Part shown: positions 15,625 to 24,994 of the stretch, in pieces
Position numbering within the stretch: the first letter of the stretch is position 1
Layout of the letters: each line of letters begins with the position of its first letter
Assembly (NCBI GenBank): GCA_017403265.1
Contig: JAFQOJ010000030.1
Coordinates: 1-41,004 of the forward strand
Reading direction: 5' to 3'
Origin: Clostridia bacterium
GTDB lineage: Bacteria > Bacillota > Clostridia > Oscillospirales > Acutalibacteraceae
DNA length: 41,004 nt
Made by a program: the position numbers and the translations under genes
The notes under the pieces: model-generated
The model's input: only the letters and a program-made list of their open reading frames with translations
Told to the model about the DNA's origin: nothing
The model's database searches: none

Positions 15625-18600
15625 TTAGAACATAGATATTTGATTTGTATCGGGGAGTGAGTCAAGCGCGCCTAAATCTGCAAGATTTTGAATAATGGTT
15701 TTAGAAACGCCTGCTTCAAGCTGGAAATCTTCTTTTGAAATAAAATCGCCTTTTTGCGCCGCTTCGTAAATGGAATATGCCGCCTTTTCACCTACGCCCG
15801 AAAGTGCACCAAACGGAAGACGCATTTTGCCATCTTCGGGTAGATACTTCATAGCGTGGGATTTTTCAAGGTCAATTGGCAATATTTCAATTCCCCTTGA
15901 CATCATTTCATTAAAAATAAGCATATTTTCATAAACATCAAGCTCTTTTTGGCTAGCTTCTCTACCCTTATTTTTAATCTCTTCCAAATAACGTCTTACT
16001 GCCGGTATTCCGCCCATTAAGGTAGGAACATCAACATCTTCGGGGCGCGCTGTAAAGTAAGCACAGTAAAATTCGAGCGGATGGTATACCTTATACCAAG
16101 CAAGCCGTAGCGCTCCTATAACATAAGCCGCCGCGTGAGCCTTAGGGAACATATACTTAATCTTATAGCAGCTGCCTATGTACCATTCGGGCACACCAAC
16201 AGCGCGCATATCTTCTTCCATTTGTCCCCATTCTTCTTTTGAAACCTTACCCTTAGCAACCAAGCCTTTACGCACAGTTTCGGTAATTTTAAAGGCTCTG
16301 CCTTCGTCCATGCCCTGATGTATTAAGTACACCATAATATTATCACGCGTACCTATAACTTCGGAAATGGTACAGGTGCCGTTTTCAATAAGGTCCTTAG
16401 CGTTACCAAGGTAAACATCGGTACCGTGGGAAAGACCTGAAATTTGCAACAAATCAGAGAAGTTTTTAGGCTTACAGTCCACAAGCATATCACGAACGAA
16501 CTTTGTTCCAAACTCGGGGATACAGAAGGTTCCCGTTTTAGAATCAATATCTTCGGCAGTAACTCCTAACGCTTCAGGTGAAGTAAATAGGCTATAAACC
16601 TTTTCATCACTCATTGAAACCTTGCTTACGGGTATGCCTGTATATTCTTCGAGATATTTATATGTTGTAGGCACTACATGACCGAGTTCGTCAAGCTTTA
16701 ATATTGTATCGTGGATAGAATGGAAGTCGAAATGGGTAGTAATTACGCCCGATTCCGCCTTGTTAGCAGGGTGTTGTATTGGGCAAAAATCGTAAATAGT
16801 ATTAGTACGCGGTACTACAATCATACCCGCAGGGTGTTGACCTGTAGTAGTTTTAATACCAGATTTTTCTACTAAAGACGCCAATCTTGACAGCTCGGCA
16901 TTACTGAGTGTTATGCCCTTTTTCTCGGCATAAGCCTTTGCAAAACCGAAGGCGGTTTTTTCGGCAACGGTAGAAATTGTACCCGCTTTAAACACATTTT
17001 CACTGCCAAAAAGGGTTTCGGTGTATTTCTGAACTTCGGTTTGGAATTCGTCCGAGAAGTTAAGGTCTATATCAGGCACCTTGTCGCCCTTAAAGCCTAG
17101 GAAGGTTTCAAACGGAATATCGTGACCGTCGCGGTTTAAGGGTGTGTTACAGTGCGGGCAGTTTTTCTCGGGCAAATCGAAGCCCGAGCCAACTTCACCC
17201 TTAGTAAAAAACTCGCTATGCTGACAGTTAGGGCAAACATAGTGCGGTGCTAGGGGATTAACCTCGGAAATACCCGCCATAGTAGCAACAAAGGACGAGC
17301 CAACCGAACCACGCGAGCCAACTAAATAGCCGTTTTCTTCGCTGTAAGCCACCAATTTTTGCGCCGAAATATACATTATAGAAAAGCCGTTGTTGATAAT
17401 TGAATTAAGCTCTTTATCAAGGCGCTTTGCTACAATTTCGGGAACATTCTCGCCGTATTTTTTGTGGGCATTATCCCAACAAATTTCGCGCAACATCTCA
17501 TCCGAGCCTTCAATTACAGGTGGATAGTTACCGTCAGGTACGGGTATAACATCACCGCTTACCATATCAGCAATTTTTTGCGGATTATCTATAACAAATT
17601 CTTTTGCGCGCTCACCAAAGTATGAAAAATCTTCCAGCATTTCCTTAGTGGTTTTAAAATAAAGCGGTGCCTGATAATCAAAGTCTTCAGCTTCGTAGCC
17701 TTGACCCGCCATAAGAATTTTACGGATAATATCGTCGCTCTTTTTAAGAAAATGAACATCCCCCGTAGCAACTACAGGCTTGCCCAGTTTATCGGCTATT
17801 TCTACAATTTTTCGGTTAAAGTTTTTAAGTATTTCTTCATTGGTAATATTACGGAACCTATTAGGTATAACATTGCCCTTTTTATCCTTTTTATCGGGTA
17901 GGCCCGATTCTCTAACCATAAAGTAGTTATTGCCAATAGGCTGAATTTCAAGATAATCGTAATAATCGGCAATTTTTAAAAGCTCTTCTTCGGGCTTGTT
18001 TTCAAGAATAGCCTGAAACAACTCACCCGCTTCACAGGCAGAGCCCACTATCAAGCCTTCACGCAATTCATTCAATTTGCTTTTCAAGGTTAAAGGTCTA
18101 CCTTTAAAGTTGTTCAAATGAGCGTCCGATACTAATTTATAAAGATTTTTAAGACCCACAAGGTCTTTAACCAAAATAATTTGGTGATAGCGCTTAATTT
18201 GCTTGGCATTAAGAGTTGCAACATCTATATCGGTATCGTCTACAAAGTAGCCCTCCATACCGTATATTACCTTAAAATCTCCCCCTGCTTTGCGGATAGA
18301 CTTAACCGCTCCCGCGGCGGCAGGATATGCCTGTACAACGCCGTGGTCGGTAATAGCAACCGCCTTGTGTCCCCATTTATACGCTTGGTTGATAATACTT
18401 TCCGCCGAGCATACCGCATCCTTTTCAGACATATTGGTATGGCAATGAAGTTCTACTCGCTTTTCACCGTCGTAATCGTCGGTCTCAGAGTAGCTTTGCA
18501 AAACCGCCATAGCGTTAGGCTTTAAAATAAAGTCTTTTTTATAGTTATCAAACTCGTAAAAGCCCCTTATAAGCAGAAATGCGCCATCCTTTAATTCGGC

Positions 18601-19437
18601 AATATCGCCCATACGCTTAGGGTCCATAAACATTGAGCAGTTTATGGAGTTTGTGTAGTCTGAAAAAGAAAAGCTTACAATATTACTTTCGCCGCGTTTG
18701 GTATTGATGGTGCGAATTTCTTTTTGGAACACTTCACCCCAACAACAAATTTCATTATCATCGGGAGACACCGAAATCATAGACCTTATATTTTCAAAGT
18801 TTGCACGCCTACCGTAAAACTGCTTAGGATTATCAAGATAAACTATACCGTTTTGTGGCTTGTCGTTGCGTTTTTCAAAAGTAACGCCCTTGCTTTCTTG
18901 CTTTTTTTGCGGTTTAGCCTCTGCTTTTACAGGCGGCTCGGGTAGCGGTATTTCCATTTCAACATCTTCAAGTTGTCCTGTGAATTCTAAGTCACATTCA
19001 ATACCGAAGCGGTTTTTAACAACAATTATAAAATTATTTATAAATCCACTTTCTACTATATGGGCATATCCGCCATGCTTTAAATCTATAAATACTTTAT
19101 TATCATATATTTCATATCCAGCGCCGTTTAAATATCCGTTAACTGCAGGACTTTTAAGCTTCAATTCGTCTGCAATATCCCTACAGGCTTCAACACTAAA
19201 GCTTGTAAAATCAACCTTTACATTACAAGAGTTAAGCTGAAGTGCTTTTTTAAGTGCTACATTAAGCTTTATTTGATTTTCGTGTGTTATGTAATTATCG
19301 CTTTTAATTTTTATATCCAGTGTGCGTTCATCAATATTCAACTTACATTTGCTTAAAAGAGCGTCCTGTAAATTATTCTTTAGTTCATCTTCTGTTATGA
19401 CTTGTGAAAACACATCTAAAAATCGGGGGGTAGCCAT
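15625..19437 (-). CDS. polC: DNA polymerase III alpha subunit, PolC type, lacking the inserted exonuclease domain
   Basis: 1270 residues; typical PolC is ~1430-1450. Order: N-terminal domain (1-165), Pro/Lys-rich linker, OB fold (~195-315), PHP domain (~327-560; VELHCHTNMS, AITDHGVV, YGMEGYFVDD, VVATGDVHFL), polymerase core with GSRGSVGSS (~708), a zinc module with CPNCQHSEFF ... CPHCNTP, the palm aspartates in PDIDLNFSDEF (~788) and LKLDELGH (~914), then fingers and the C-terminal duplex-binding region. In Bacillus PolC a ~160-170 residue DnaQ-like 3'-5' exonuclease interrupts PHP right after the GMEGY-VDD block. Here that point (~400-415) runs straight into YHQIILVKDLVGLKNLYKLVS, so proofreading residues are missing. 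GGAG precedes the ATG. It is the last gene of the pyrH operon, 13 bp after ispG. Confidence 0.95.
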   Translation of the reverse strand: MATPRFLDVFSQVITEDELKNNLQDALLSKCKLNIDERTLDIKIKSDNYITHENQIKLNVALKKALQLNSCNVKVDFTSFSVEACRDIADELKLKSPAVNGYLNGAGYEIYDNKVFIDLKHGGYAHIVESGFINNFIIVVKNRFGIECDLEFTGQLEDVEMEIPLPEPPVKAEAKPQKKQESKGVTFEKRNDKPQNGIVYLDNPKQFYGRRANFENIRSMISVSPDDNEICCWGEVFQKEIRTINTKRGESNIVSFSFSDYTNSINCSMFMDPKRMGDIAELKDGAFLLIRGFYEFDNYKKDFILKPNAMAVLQSYSETDDYDGEKRVELHCHTNMSEKDAVCSAESIINQAYKWGHKAVAITDHGVVQAYPAAAGAVKSIRKAGGDFKVIYGMEGYFVDDTDIDVATLNAKQIKRYHQIILVKDLVGLKNLYKLVSDAHLNNFKGRPLTLKSKLNELREGLIVGSACEAGELFQAILENKPEEELLKIADYYDYLEIQPIGNNYFMVRESGLPDKKDKKGNVIPNRFRNITNEEILKNFNRKIVEIADKLGKPVVATGDVHFLKKSDDIIRKILMAGQGYEAEDFDYQAPLYFKTTKEMLEDFSYFGERAKEFVIDNPQKIADMVSGDVIPVPDGNYPPVIEGSDEMLREICWDNAHKKYGENVPEIVAKRLDKELNSIINNGFSIMYISAQKLVAYSEENGYLVGSRGSVGSSFVATMAGISEVNPLAPHYVCPNCQHSEFFTKGEVGSGFDLPEKNCPHCNTPLNRDGHDIPFETFLGFKGDKVPDIDLNFSDEFQTEVQKYTETLFGSENVFKAGTISTVAEKTAFGFAKAYAEKKGITLSNAELSRLASLVEKSGIKTTTGQHPAGMIVVPRTNTIYDFCPIQHPANKAESGVITTHFDFHSIHDTILKLDELGHVVPTTYKYLEEYTGIPVSKVSMSDEKVYSLFTSPEALGVTAEDIDSKTGTFCIPEFGTKFVRDMLVDCKPKNFSDLLQISGLSHGTDVYLGNAKDLIENGTCTISEVIGTRDNIMVYLIHQGMDEGRAFKITETVRKGLVAKGKVSKEEWGQMEEDMRAVGVPEWYIGSCYKIKYMFPKAHAAAYVIGALRLAWYKVYHPLEFYCAYFTARPEDVDVPTLMGGIPAVRRYLEEIKNKGREASQKELDVYENMLIFNEMMSRGIEILPIDLEKSHAMKYLPEDGKMRLPFGALSGVGEKAAYSIYEAAQKGDFISKEDFQLEAGVSKTIIQNLADLGALDSLPDTNQISMF

Positions 19438-19450
19438 TTTTACAACTCCG

Positions 19451-20503
19451 TTACATTTTTTCTATTTCTTCTACTAATCTATCTAGCAATTCATTTTCTT
19501 GCAGTTTGCAAATAATTTCACCTTTTTTAAACAGTACACCGCAACCCTTGCCGCCGGCAATACCTATATCCGCCGAGGATGCTTCACCCGGACCGTTTAC
19601 AACACAACCCATAATTGCTACGGTAATGTTTTTGTTTACATTCCTAAGTCGTTCTTCTGCCTGTTTTGCAATACCGATTAAATCAATCTCGGTTCTGCCA
19701 CAGGTGGGGCAGGAAACAAATTTTATACCGTCCTGTCTTATTCCTATTGCGTTAAGAAGCCTCTTGCCAGCTTCTACTTCTTTAACAGGGTCGTCAGTTA
19801 AAGATACTCTTATGGTATTACCTATTCCGCGCAAAAGAAGACCTCCGATACCCGCCGCAGATTTTATAACACCCATACTCTCTGTGCCTGCCTCGGTAAC
19901 GCCCAAATGCAGCGGATAACGGCATTTTTCTGCCGCTAATTCGTATGCCTTATACATTTTAAAGGTATCTGATGATTTGAGCGAGAGTACAATATCGGTA
20001 AAATCAAATTTTTCAAGCAATGATATATGATAAAGACCGCTTTCAACCATAGCTTCGGGTGTAACCGCACCGTATTTTGCCAAAATTTCCTTCTCAAGCG
20101 AGCCCGAATTAACCCCTATTCTAATAGGCACTTTTGCATTTCTACAAGCATCGGCTACCATTTTAACCTTACTCTCGTCCCCAATATTACCTGGGTTTAT
20201 GCGTACCTTATCTACACCCGTAGCTACGCTTTCAAGCGCTAGGCGATAATCAAAATGAATATCGGCTACAAGCGGTATTTTAATATTTTCTTTTAATGCC
20301 TTTACGGTTTTAAGGGCCTCCTTATCAGGAACGGTAACACGCACAATATCGCACCCCGCGGCTTCGAGCCTAAGTGCTTGCGCTACATTACCCTTTATAT
20401 CGTGAACAGGCACACAAAGCATAGACTGCACGCTTACAGGTGCGTCACCGCCTATATAAGTGTTGCCAACCTTTACTTTTACAGTATCCTTGTTAGTGTA
20501 CAT
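19451..20503 (-). CDS. ispG: 4-hydroxy-3-methylbut-2-en-1-yl diphosphate synthase (flavodoxin) IspG/GcpE
   Basis: 350 residues. It reduces methylerythritol cyclodiphosphate to HMBPP in the MEP isoprenoid pathway, using a 4Fe-4S cluster. A TIM-barrel half is seen at VSVQSMLCVP, VADIHFDYRLAL and KVRINPGNIG. The C-terminal half has the three cluster cysteines in SCPTCGRTEID (Cys265, Cys268) and IMGCVVNGPGEA (Cys300), plus the conserved glutamate that follows. Length matches short, bacterial-type IspG. ATG 20503 has a clear AGGAGAT site, 8 bp after the rseP stop. Confidence 0.95.
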   Translation of the reverse strand: MYTNKDTVKVKVGNTYIGGDAPVSVQSMLCVPVHDIKGNVAQALRLEAAGCDIVRVTVPDKEALKTVKALKENIKIPLVADIHFDYRLALESVATGVDKVRINPGNIGDESKVKMVADACRNAKVPIRIGVNSGSLEKEILAKYGAVTPEAMVESGLYHISLLEKFDFTDIVLSLKSSDTFKMYKAYELAAEKCRYPLHLGVTEAGTESMGVIKSAAGIGGLLLRGIGNTIRVSLTDDPVKEVEAGKRLLNAIGIRQDGIKFVSCPTCGRTEIDLIGIAKQAEERLRNVNKNITVAIMGCVVNGPGEASSADIGIAGGKGCGVLFKKGEIICKLQENELLDRLVEEIEKM

Positions 20504-20511
20504 TTTATCTC

Positions 20512-21561
20512 CTAAAAAATTAAACCTAAAACATCTTTGACTAGTATTAGTATCATAAAGCCAATAAGCACCACAAAGCCTATCGTGTGTACTAATGACT
20601 CGTACTTTTGGGGTACCGGCTTTCTGAAAATCATTTCGTAAAGTATAAACATAAGTCTTCCACCGTCTAATGCAGGGATTGGAAGTAGATTGAATATTCC
20701 TAAATTTATGCTTATAAACGCCATTAACGGCAATAGGTTTTGTAAGCTTTGCCTTGCGGCATCGGCAATTACCACCGTAACACCCACAGGGCCCGAAACC
20801 TGACTTATTCCGTATTTTCCGCTAAGCAAATCTACTAAACTTCGCCATATAACCACCGTATATGAAGCAGAGGTTTTAACCGTATTTTTTAAGAAAGTTC
20901 CAAAAGTCTTTTTTTCACCGTAAACCTTAAAATCTACCGTTAAAAAATCCATACCTTCGTAATTCTCGGAATCAAACTTAACATCCTTTAGTAACTGTTT
21001 TTTGCCGTCGCGAAGCACCGTTATATCAATTTTACCGTCATCTACATTGGTAAAGGCATAGCTTAAATCGTAGGTTGAAAAAATTGTTCTGCCGTCTACC
21101 TTTAAAATTTTATCATTAACCTGTAAACCGCTTTGTTCACTTACCGCGTTAGGCATAAACTCAGCAATAGTGGTAGTTGCAAAGGTTTTTGTAGGCGTTA
21201 AAATAAGCATTACTATTATAAAGCCTAAAATTAAATTAAAAACTGCACCCATTACAACAATTAAAAATCTGCGCCAAGCCGCCTTGTTGCAAAAAGCCTT
21301 TTCGTCAGAACTGCCCTCATCTTCACCCTCCATAGCGCAATAACCGCCTAAGGGGATAAGGTTAAAAGCATAATTGGTTTCACCCAATTTTTTAGAAAAG
21401 AGCTTAGGACCAAAGCCTACTGCAAACTCGTTCACCCTAACACCCAAAAGCTTTGCGGCAATAAAATGACCGAATTCATGTATTATTATAAGCACTAAAA
21501 ATAAAAGTATTGCCACTAAATATGGCCAAACATTATTCCATAAATCTAAAATATCAATCAC
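20512..21561 (-). CDS. rseP: RIP metalloprotease RseP / site-2 protease
   Basis: 349 residues, integral membrane M50 protease. The zinc motif HEFGH is at residues 28-32 in the first transmembrane helix. A single PDZ domain lies at ~125-200 (NAVSEQSGLQVNDKILKVDG). The third zinc ligand is in LLPIPALDGGRL near 290, and a final hydrophobic helix closes the protein. Family members cleave anti-sigma factors and signal peptides within the membrane. The start is GTG at 21561-21559 with only a weak ribosome binding site, 19 bp after the dxr stop; re-initiation may help. It lies between dxr and ispG, as in many Clostridia. Confidence 0.92.
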   Translation of the reverse strand: MIDILDLWNNVWPYLVAILLFLVLIIIHEFGHFIAAKLLGVRVNEFAVGFGPKLFSKKLGETNYAFNLIPLGGYCAMEGEDEGSSDEKAFCNKAAWRRFLIVVMGAVFNLILGFIIVMLILTPTKTFATTTIAEFMPNAVSEQSGLQVNDKILKVDGRTIFSTYDLSYAFTNVDDGKIDITVLRDGKKQLLKDVKFDSENYEGMDFLTVDFKVYGEKKTFGTFLKNTVKTSASYTVVIWRSLVDLLSGKYGISQVSGPVGVTVVIADAARQSLQNLLPLMAFISINLGIFNLLPIPALDGGRLMFILYEMIFRKPVPQKYESLVHTIGFVVLIGFMILILVKDVLGLIF

Positions 21562-21580
21562 CAGCTAGTTTAATTCGTAA

Positions 21581-22717
21581 TTAAATGTTTTGCAAAACGC
21601 ATTCTCTTGCTTGCTTATCTGCATTTAGTATATCTTCTAAAGTGAAGTCTTTCTTATTATTAGCCGAAACGAGCGCTTTTTCCACAAGCTCGGCGATTTG
21701 TAAAAATTTTATTTTACCTTCTAAAAATAGTCCAACCGCCTGCTCGTTAGCACCATTTACTACGGTGGGTAAAAGTCCACCATCGGTTATCGCTTTCACG
21801 CAAAGCGGTAAGCATCTAAAAGTATCGGTATCGGGTTTTTCGAAGGTCAACGTACCCACCTTAAACAAATCCAAATGCTCAAAAGCGTATTTGCTTCTTT
21901 CGGGATAGGTTAAGGCGTACTGAATAGGCAAGCGCATATCGGGTGTGCCTAACTGTGCAATAACCGCACCGTCAGAAAACTCTACACCCGAATGAACTAT
22001 ACTTTGTCTGTGCACCAAAACTTCTATTTTACTGGCAGGAAGTCCAAAAAGATGCACCGCTTCAATCACCTCAAGACCCTTGTTCATAAGGGTTGCAGAG
22101 TCGATAGTAATCTTAGCGCCCATTGACCAATTTGGGTGGTTAAGCGCTTCCTTTACCGTAACATTTTCTAAATCCTTACGGGTTTTGTTATAAAATGGAC
22201 CGCCCGATGCTGTAAGCAAAATTTTTCGAATACTCTTTTGAGGTGAGCCTTGTAGGGACTGAAAAATCGCCGAATGTTCACTGTCTACAGGCAGTATTTT
22301 AACGCCCATTTCTTTTGCCTTAGCGTTTACAATATCGCCGCCTGTTACCAAGGTTTCTTTATTGGCAAGTGCAATATCCTTACCGCTCTCAATCGCCGTT
22401 AAGGTAGGGCGCAAGCCTGCAATACCAACAATTGAGTTAAGTGCTATATCGGCTTCAAGACTTGCAACAAAACAAACACCGTTTATACCGCTTAAAACCT
22501 CAATATCGGTATCGGCCAATTTAATTTTTAGTTCTTTTGCTCTTTCCTCATTAAAAACCGCCACCGCTTTTACATTAAATTCGCGAGCCTGTTTTTCCAA
22601 AAGCGTGATATTACCACCTGCTGCTAATGCTACAACCTTATATCCGTCGCGGCGGCATACTTCGAGTGCTTGTGTACCTATTGAACCTGTTGAACCTAAA
22701 ATAACTAAACTTTTCAT
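21581..22717 (-). CDS. dxr: 1-deoxy-D-xylulose 5-phosphate reductoisomerase
   Basis: 378 residues from ATG 22717, which overlaps the cdsA stop as ATGA and follows a GGAAG site; an in-frame start at 22741 lies inside cdsA and is less likely. The enzyme makes MEP from DXP with NADPH. The Rossmann motif is GSTGSIGTQAL at the N-terminus. The metal/substrate residues lie in VDSEHSAIFQSL (~145) and the signature in NHPNWSMGAKITIDSATLMNKG (~200). The C-terminal helical domain ends normally. It is the committed step of the pathway completed by ispG two genes downstream. Confidence 0.95.
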   Translation of the reverse strand: MKSLVILGSTGSIGTQALEVCRRDGYKVVALAAGGNITLLEKQAREFNVKAVAVFNEERAKELKIKLADTDIEVLSGINGVCFVASLEADIALNSIVGIAGLRPTLTAIESGKDIALANKETLVTGGDIVNAKAKEMGVKILPVDSEHSAIFQSLQGSPQKSIRKILLTASGGPFYNKTRKDLENVTVKEALNHPNWSMGAKITIDSATLMNKGLEVIEAVHLFGLPASKIEVLVHRQSIVHSGVEFSDGAVIAQLGTPDMRLPIQYALTYPERSKYAFEHLDLFKVGTLTFEKPDTDTFRCLPLCVKAITDGGLLPTVVNGANEQAVGLFLEGKIKFLQIAELVEKALVSANNKKDFTLEDILNADKQARECVLQNI

Positions 22718-23511
22718 TTTAAAACTTCCAAAACAATACAAATAAACATAAAGGGTGCTATCATTATTATGCTATCAAGTCTGTCCATAATACCGCCATG
22801 ACCTGGGATTAAATTGCTGTAATCCTTTAGCCCTACCGAACGCTTTATAGCGGAAGCAAATAAATCGCCTATCATACCCAAAATACAGAAAGGTATTGTA
22901 AGTAAAAGCACCGCAATGCTGAATTTATCAAACAAAAGTGAAATTACTACAGTAAATACAATACTTGAAACTATACCGCCAATAGCGCCTTCAACCGTCT
23001 TTTTGGGGCTTATTTCGGGGCAAAGCTTGTGCTTACCTATTGTAACACCTGTGAAATATGCACCCATATCGCAGATAGATGAAAAATTAAGCAACAGCAA
23101 TAAATAATATATTCCGTTATCGTTGTTTATTATTACATTGAGAAAATAGAAAGCAGCCGCGAAAGGAATCGGAAAACCATAAACCAGAGCAATTTTGCTT
23201 AAATCCATCTCCTTATGATTTACAAGAATCATAACCACAGCATAAATGCAATATAAAACAGTTGCGATTATAACGCCTGTAAAGAACATTAAGTAGCCCA
23301 ATATAATAGCAATTGCTGCATAAGCACAAGCGCCTATTACAACTGCTTTATTGGTGATACCTGCCGCATTGTGCACAAGCTCATATACAGCAGCCGCAGC
23401 TAAAAGAGCTATCGCAATAGTTATCACAATCGGTGCCCACAAATAGCCAACTACCAAAACAGCAGCTACAATAAGCGCCATAACAATACCTGAAATTATA
23501 CGAGTTTTCAT
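22714..23511 (-). CDS. cdsA: Phosphatidate cytidylyltransferase
   Basis: 265 residues, largely hydrophobic with seven to eight predicted membrane segments. It makes CDP-diacylglycerol from phosphatidate and CTP. The signature is seen near the C-terminus: SAIKRSVGLKDYSNLIPGHGGIMDRLDS, with the metal-binding D(x)2 pattern and 'PGHGG--DR-D'. SPKKTVEGAIGG (~168) is the other conserved block. ATG 23511 has GGAGTGAT. It is separated from uppS by 157 bp carrying palindromic repeats, unusual in this otherwise tight operon. Confidence 0.93.
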   Translation of the reverse strand: MKTRIISGIVMALIVAAVLVVGYLWAPIVITIAIALLAAAAVYELVHNAAGITNKAVVIGACAYAAIAIILGYLMFFTGVIIATVLYCIYAVVMILVNHKEMDLSKIALVYGFPIPFAAAFYFLNVIINNDNGIYYLLLLLNFSSICDMGAYFTGVTIGKHKLCPEISPKKTVEGAIGGIVSSIVFTVVISLLFDKFSIAVLLLTIPFCILGMIGDLFASAIKRSVGLKDYSNLIPGHGGIMDRLDSIIMIAPFMFICIVLEVLK

Positions 23512-23523
23512 AAATTATCACTC

Positions 23524-23660
23524 CGTTAACGGACAGTCGAGGACGCCTGTCCCTACATTATTAATGCAACTATACTTTGAAAGAAAATTGTTCACAGTGC
23601 CGTTTGCAGTGAGTGGTGCCGTACAAAAGTACTGCCCCAAACAAAAACGGTGCTGTGGGC
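23524..23660. repeat. Palindromic intergenic repeat between uppS and cdsA
   Basis: The stretch contains GGACAG...CTGTCC (about 23531-23552) followed by CCTACATTATTAAT. Its end resembles the CCCTACAATRTGTCAATA tails at 30383-30402 and 30550-30566. A second imperfect palindrome with GCAGTG/CACTGC-like arms follows. No coding content was seen. It looks like a small repeat element inserted in the operon. Confidence 0.5.
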
Positions 23661-23668
23661 AATTTTAC

Positions 23669-24379
23669 TCAAACTCCACCGAAACGGCGGTTACGCTTGT
23701 TATATTCTTCAATAGCCTTATCCAAATGCTTGGGTGTAAAATCGGGCCATAAAACATCCGAAAACCAAAATTCCGCATAAGCAGATTGCCAAATGAGATA
23801 GTTAGAAAGGCGGTATTCACCGCTTGGTCTAATAATAAAATCAGGGTCGGGCATATCCTTTGTATAAAGGTTTTGCGAAATTACGCTTTCATCAATATCA
23901 GCTTCTCTAATACCACTTTTAACAATGTTTTTAACTGCATTTGTAATCTCATCCCTACCGCCATAATTTATAGCAATATTAAGATTAAGACCTGTAGCGT
24001 CCTTACTCATTTCTTCGTTTTTATGAATAAGCTCTTTAATATCGTCTGCAAGCGGCTCTATATTACCTATAAAGCGAACGCGAATATTTTCGTCTTTAAA
24101 ATTTTCCGCATCCTTTAGGTAATCGCGAAGCAAATTCATAATTCCGTTTACTTCTTCCTGCGGTCTTTTCCAGTTTTCCGTGGAAAAAGCGTAAACCGTT
24201 AAATATTTAAGACCTATTTTGTTACAATAGCGCGCTATTGTTTTAAAATTTTTAGCGCCTGCTACATGGCCTGCACTTCTCGGCAATTTGCGTTTTTTCG
24301 CCCATCTGCCGTTACCGTCCATAATAATTGCGATATGCTGCGGTAAACTGATATCTACTTTATGCTTTTTTGAAAACAT
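23669..24379 (-). CDS. uppS: Isoprenyl transferase (undecaprenyl diphosphate synthase)
   Basis: 236 residues. It makes the C55 undecaprenyl diphosphate carrier from FPP and IPP. The catalytic-aspartate motif is HIAIIMDGNGRWAKKR (Asp21). YLTVYAFSTENWKRP (~78) and the C-terminal DPDFIIRPSGEYRLSNYLIWQ (~175) with YAEFWFSDVLWPDF are the family blocks. The ATG has an AGGGTGAT site. It uses MEP-pathway products made by dxr and ispG in the same operon, feeding peptidoglycan synthesis. Confidence 0.95.
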   Translation of the reverse strand: MFSKKHKVDISLPQHIAIIMDGNGRWAKKRKLPRSAGHVAGAKNFKTIARYCNKIGLKYLTVYAFSTENWKRPQEEVNGIMNLLRDYLKDAENFKDENIRVRFIGNIEPLADDIKELIHKNEEMSKDATGLNLNIAINYGGRDEITNAVKNIVKSGIREADIDESVISQNLYTKDMPDPDFIIRPSGEYRLSNYLIWQSAYAEFWFSDVLWPDFTPKHLDKAIEEYNKRNRRFGGV

Positions 24380-24396
24380 AGTATCACCCTGCGTAT

Positions 24397-24424
24397 AAAA
24401 GCGGTCTCACAAAAGTGGGACCGC
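24397..24424 (-). terminator. Hairpin between frr and uppS (possible attenuator)
   Basis: GCGGTCTCAC (24401-24410) pairs with GTGGGACCGC (24415-24424) around an AAAA loop, followed on the minus strand by TTTTAT. The T-run is short, so partial termination inside the operon or mRNA processing is likelier than a full stop. Confidence 0.55.
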
Positions 24425-24430
24425 AAAAAT

Positions 24431-24985
24431 TTAAATTTCTAAAATTTCTTTTTCCTTTACTGCCGATAAGTTGTCAATTTCTTTACAGTAGTTATCGGTA
24501 AGCTTTTGAATTTTTTTCTCTCCACCCGCTTGGTCGTCTTCGGTGATAGCATTTGATTTTTGCAAACCCTTAAGCTTTTCCAAAGCGTCGCGTCTTGTGT
24601 TACGGATAGCAACCTTGCTTTCTTCTGCGGTTTTCTTAACATCCTTAACAATTTCCTTACGGCGCTCTTCAGTAAGCGGCGGGAATGCAAGACGGATAAC
24701 TCTACCGTCGTTTTGTGGATTGATTCCGATATCGGAAACAAGGATTGCTTTTTCAATTTCTTTTAAGGTTGAAGCATCCCAAGGCTGAATCATTAAAATA
24801 CGGGGTTCAGGCACAGATACTGCCGCCATTTGCTGAATGGGAGTGGGTGCGCCGTAATAATCTACCGTAATTTTATCTAAAACCGAAGCATTGGCTCTAC
24901 CTGCACGGATAGACTTATACTCTTTTTCCAAAACCGCAACAGTTTTAGTCATTTTTTCTTCTGTAAGCTTTAGTAATTCGTTCAT
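24431..24985 (-). CDS. frr: Ribosome recycling factor
   Basis: 184 residues, the standard length. It splits post-termination ribosomes with EF-G. The sequence has the family features: SIRAGRANASVLDKI, VDYYGAPTPIQQMA, WDASTLKEIEKAI, GINPQNDGRVIRLAFPPLTEERRKEIV and the long coiled C-terminal helix with RRDALEKLKGL. It starts 9 bp after pyrH with AGGAGG overlapping the spacer, so the two are co-transcribed. Confidence 0.96.
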   Translation of the reverse strand: MNELLKLTEEKMTKTVAVLEKEYKSIRAGRANASVLDKITVDYYGAPTPIQQMAAVSVPEPRILMIQPWDASTLKEIEKAILVSDIGINPQNDGRVIRLAFPPLTEERRKEIVKDVKKTAEESKVAIRNTRRDALEKLKGLQKSNAITEDDQAGGEKKIQKLTDNYCKEIDNLSAVKEKEILEI

Positions 24986-24994
24986 AATAGCCTC

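Noticed and set aside
18190-18240. Frameshift or pseudogene explanation for the missing PolC exonuclease
   Set aside because: The frame is continuous and both flanks keep conserved PHP blocks with natural spacing, so a clean domain absence fits better.
18860-19240. 126-codon plus-strand open frame
   Set aside because: It is antisense to the polC N-terminal coding region, has no ribosome binding site and no recognisable protein features.
19506-19919. 137-codon plus-strand open frame
   Set aside because: Antisense shadow of ispG; it lies fully within a well-supported gene.
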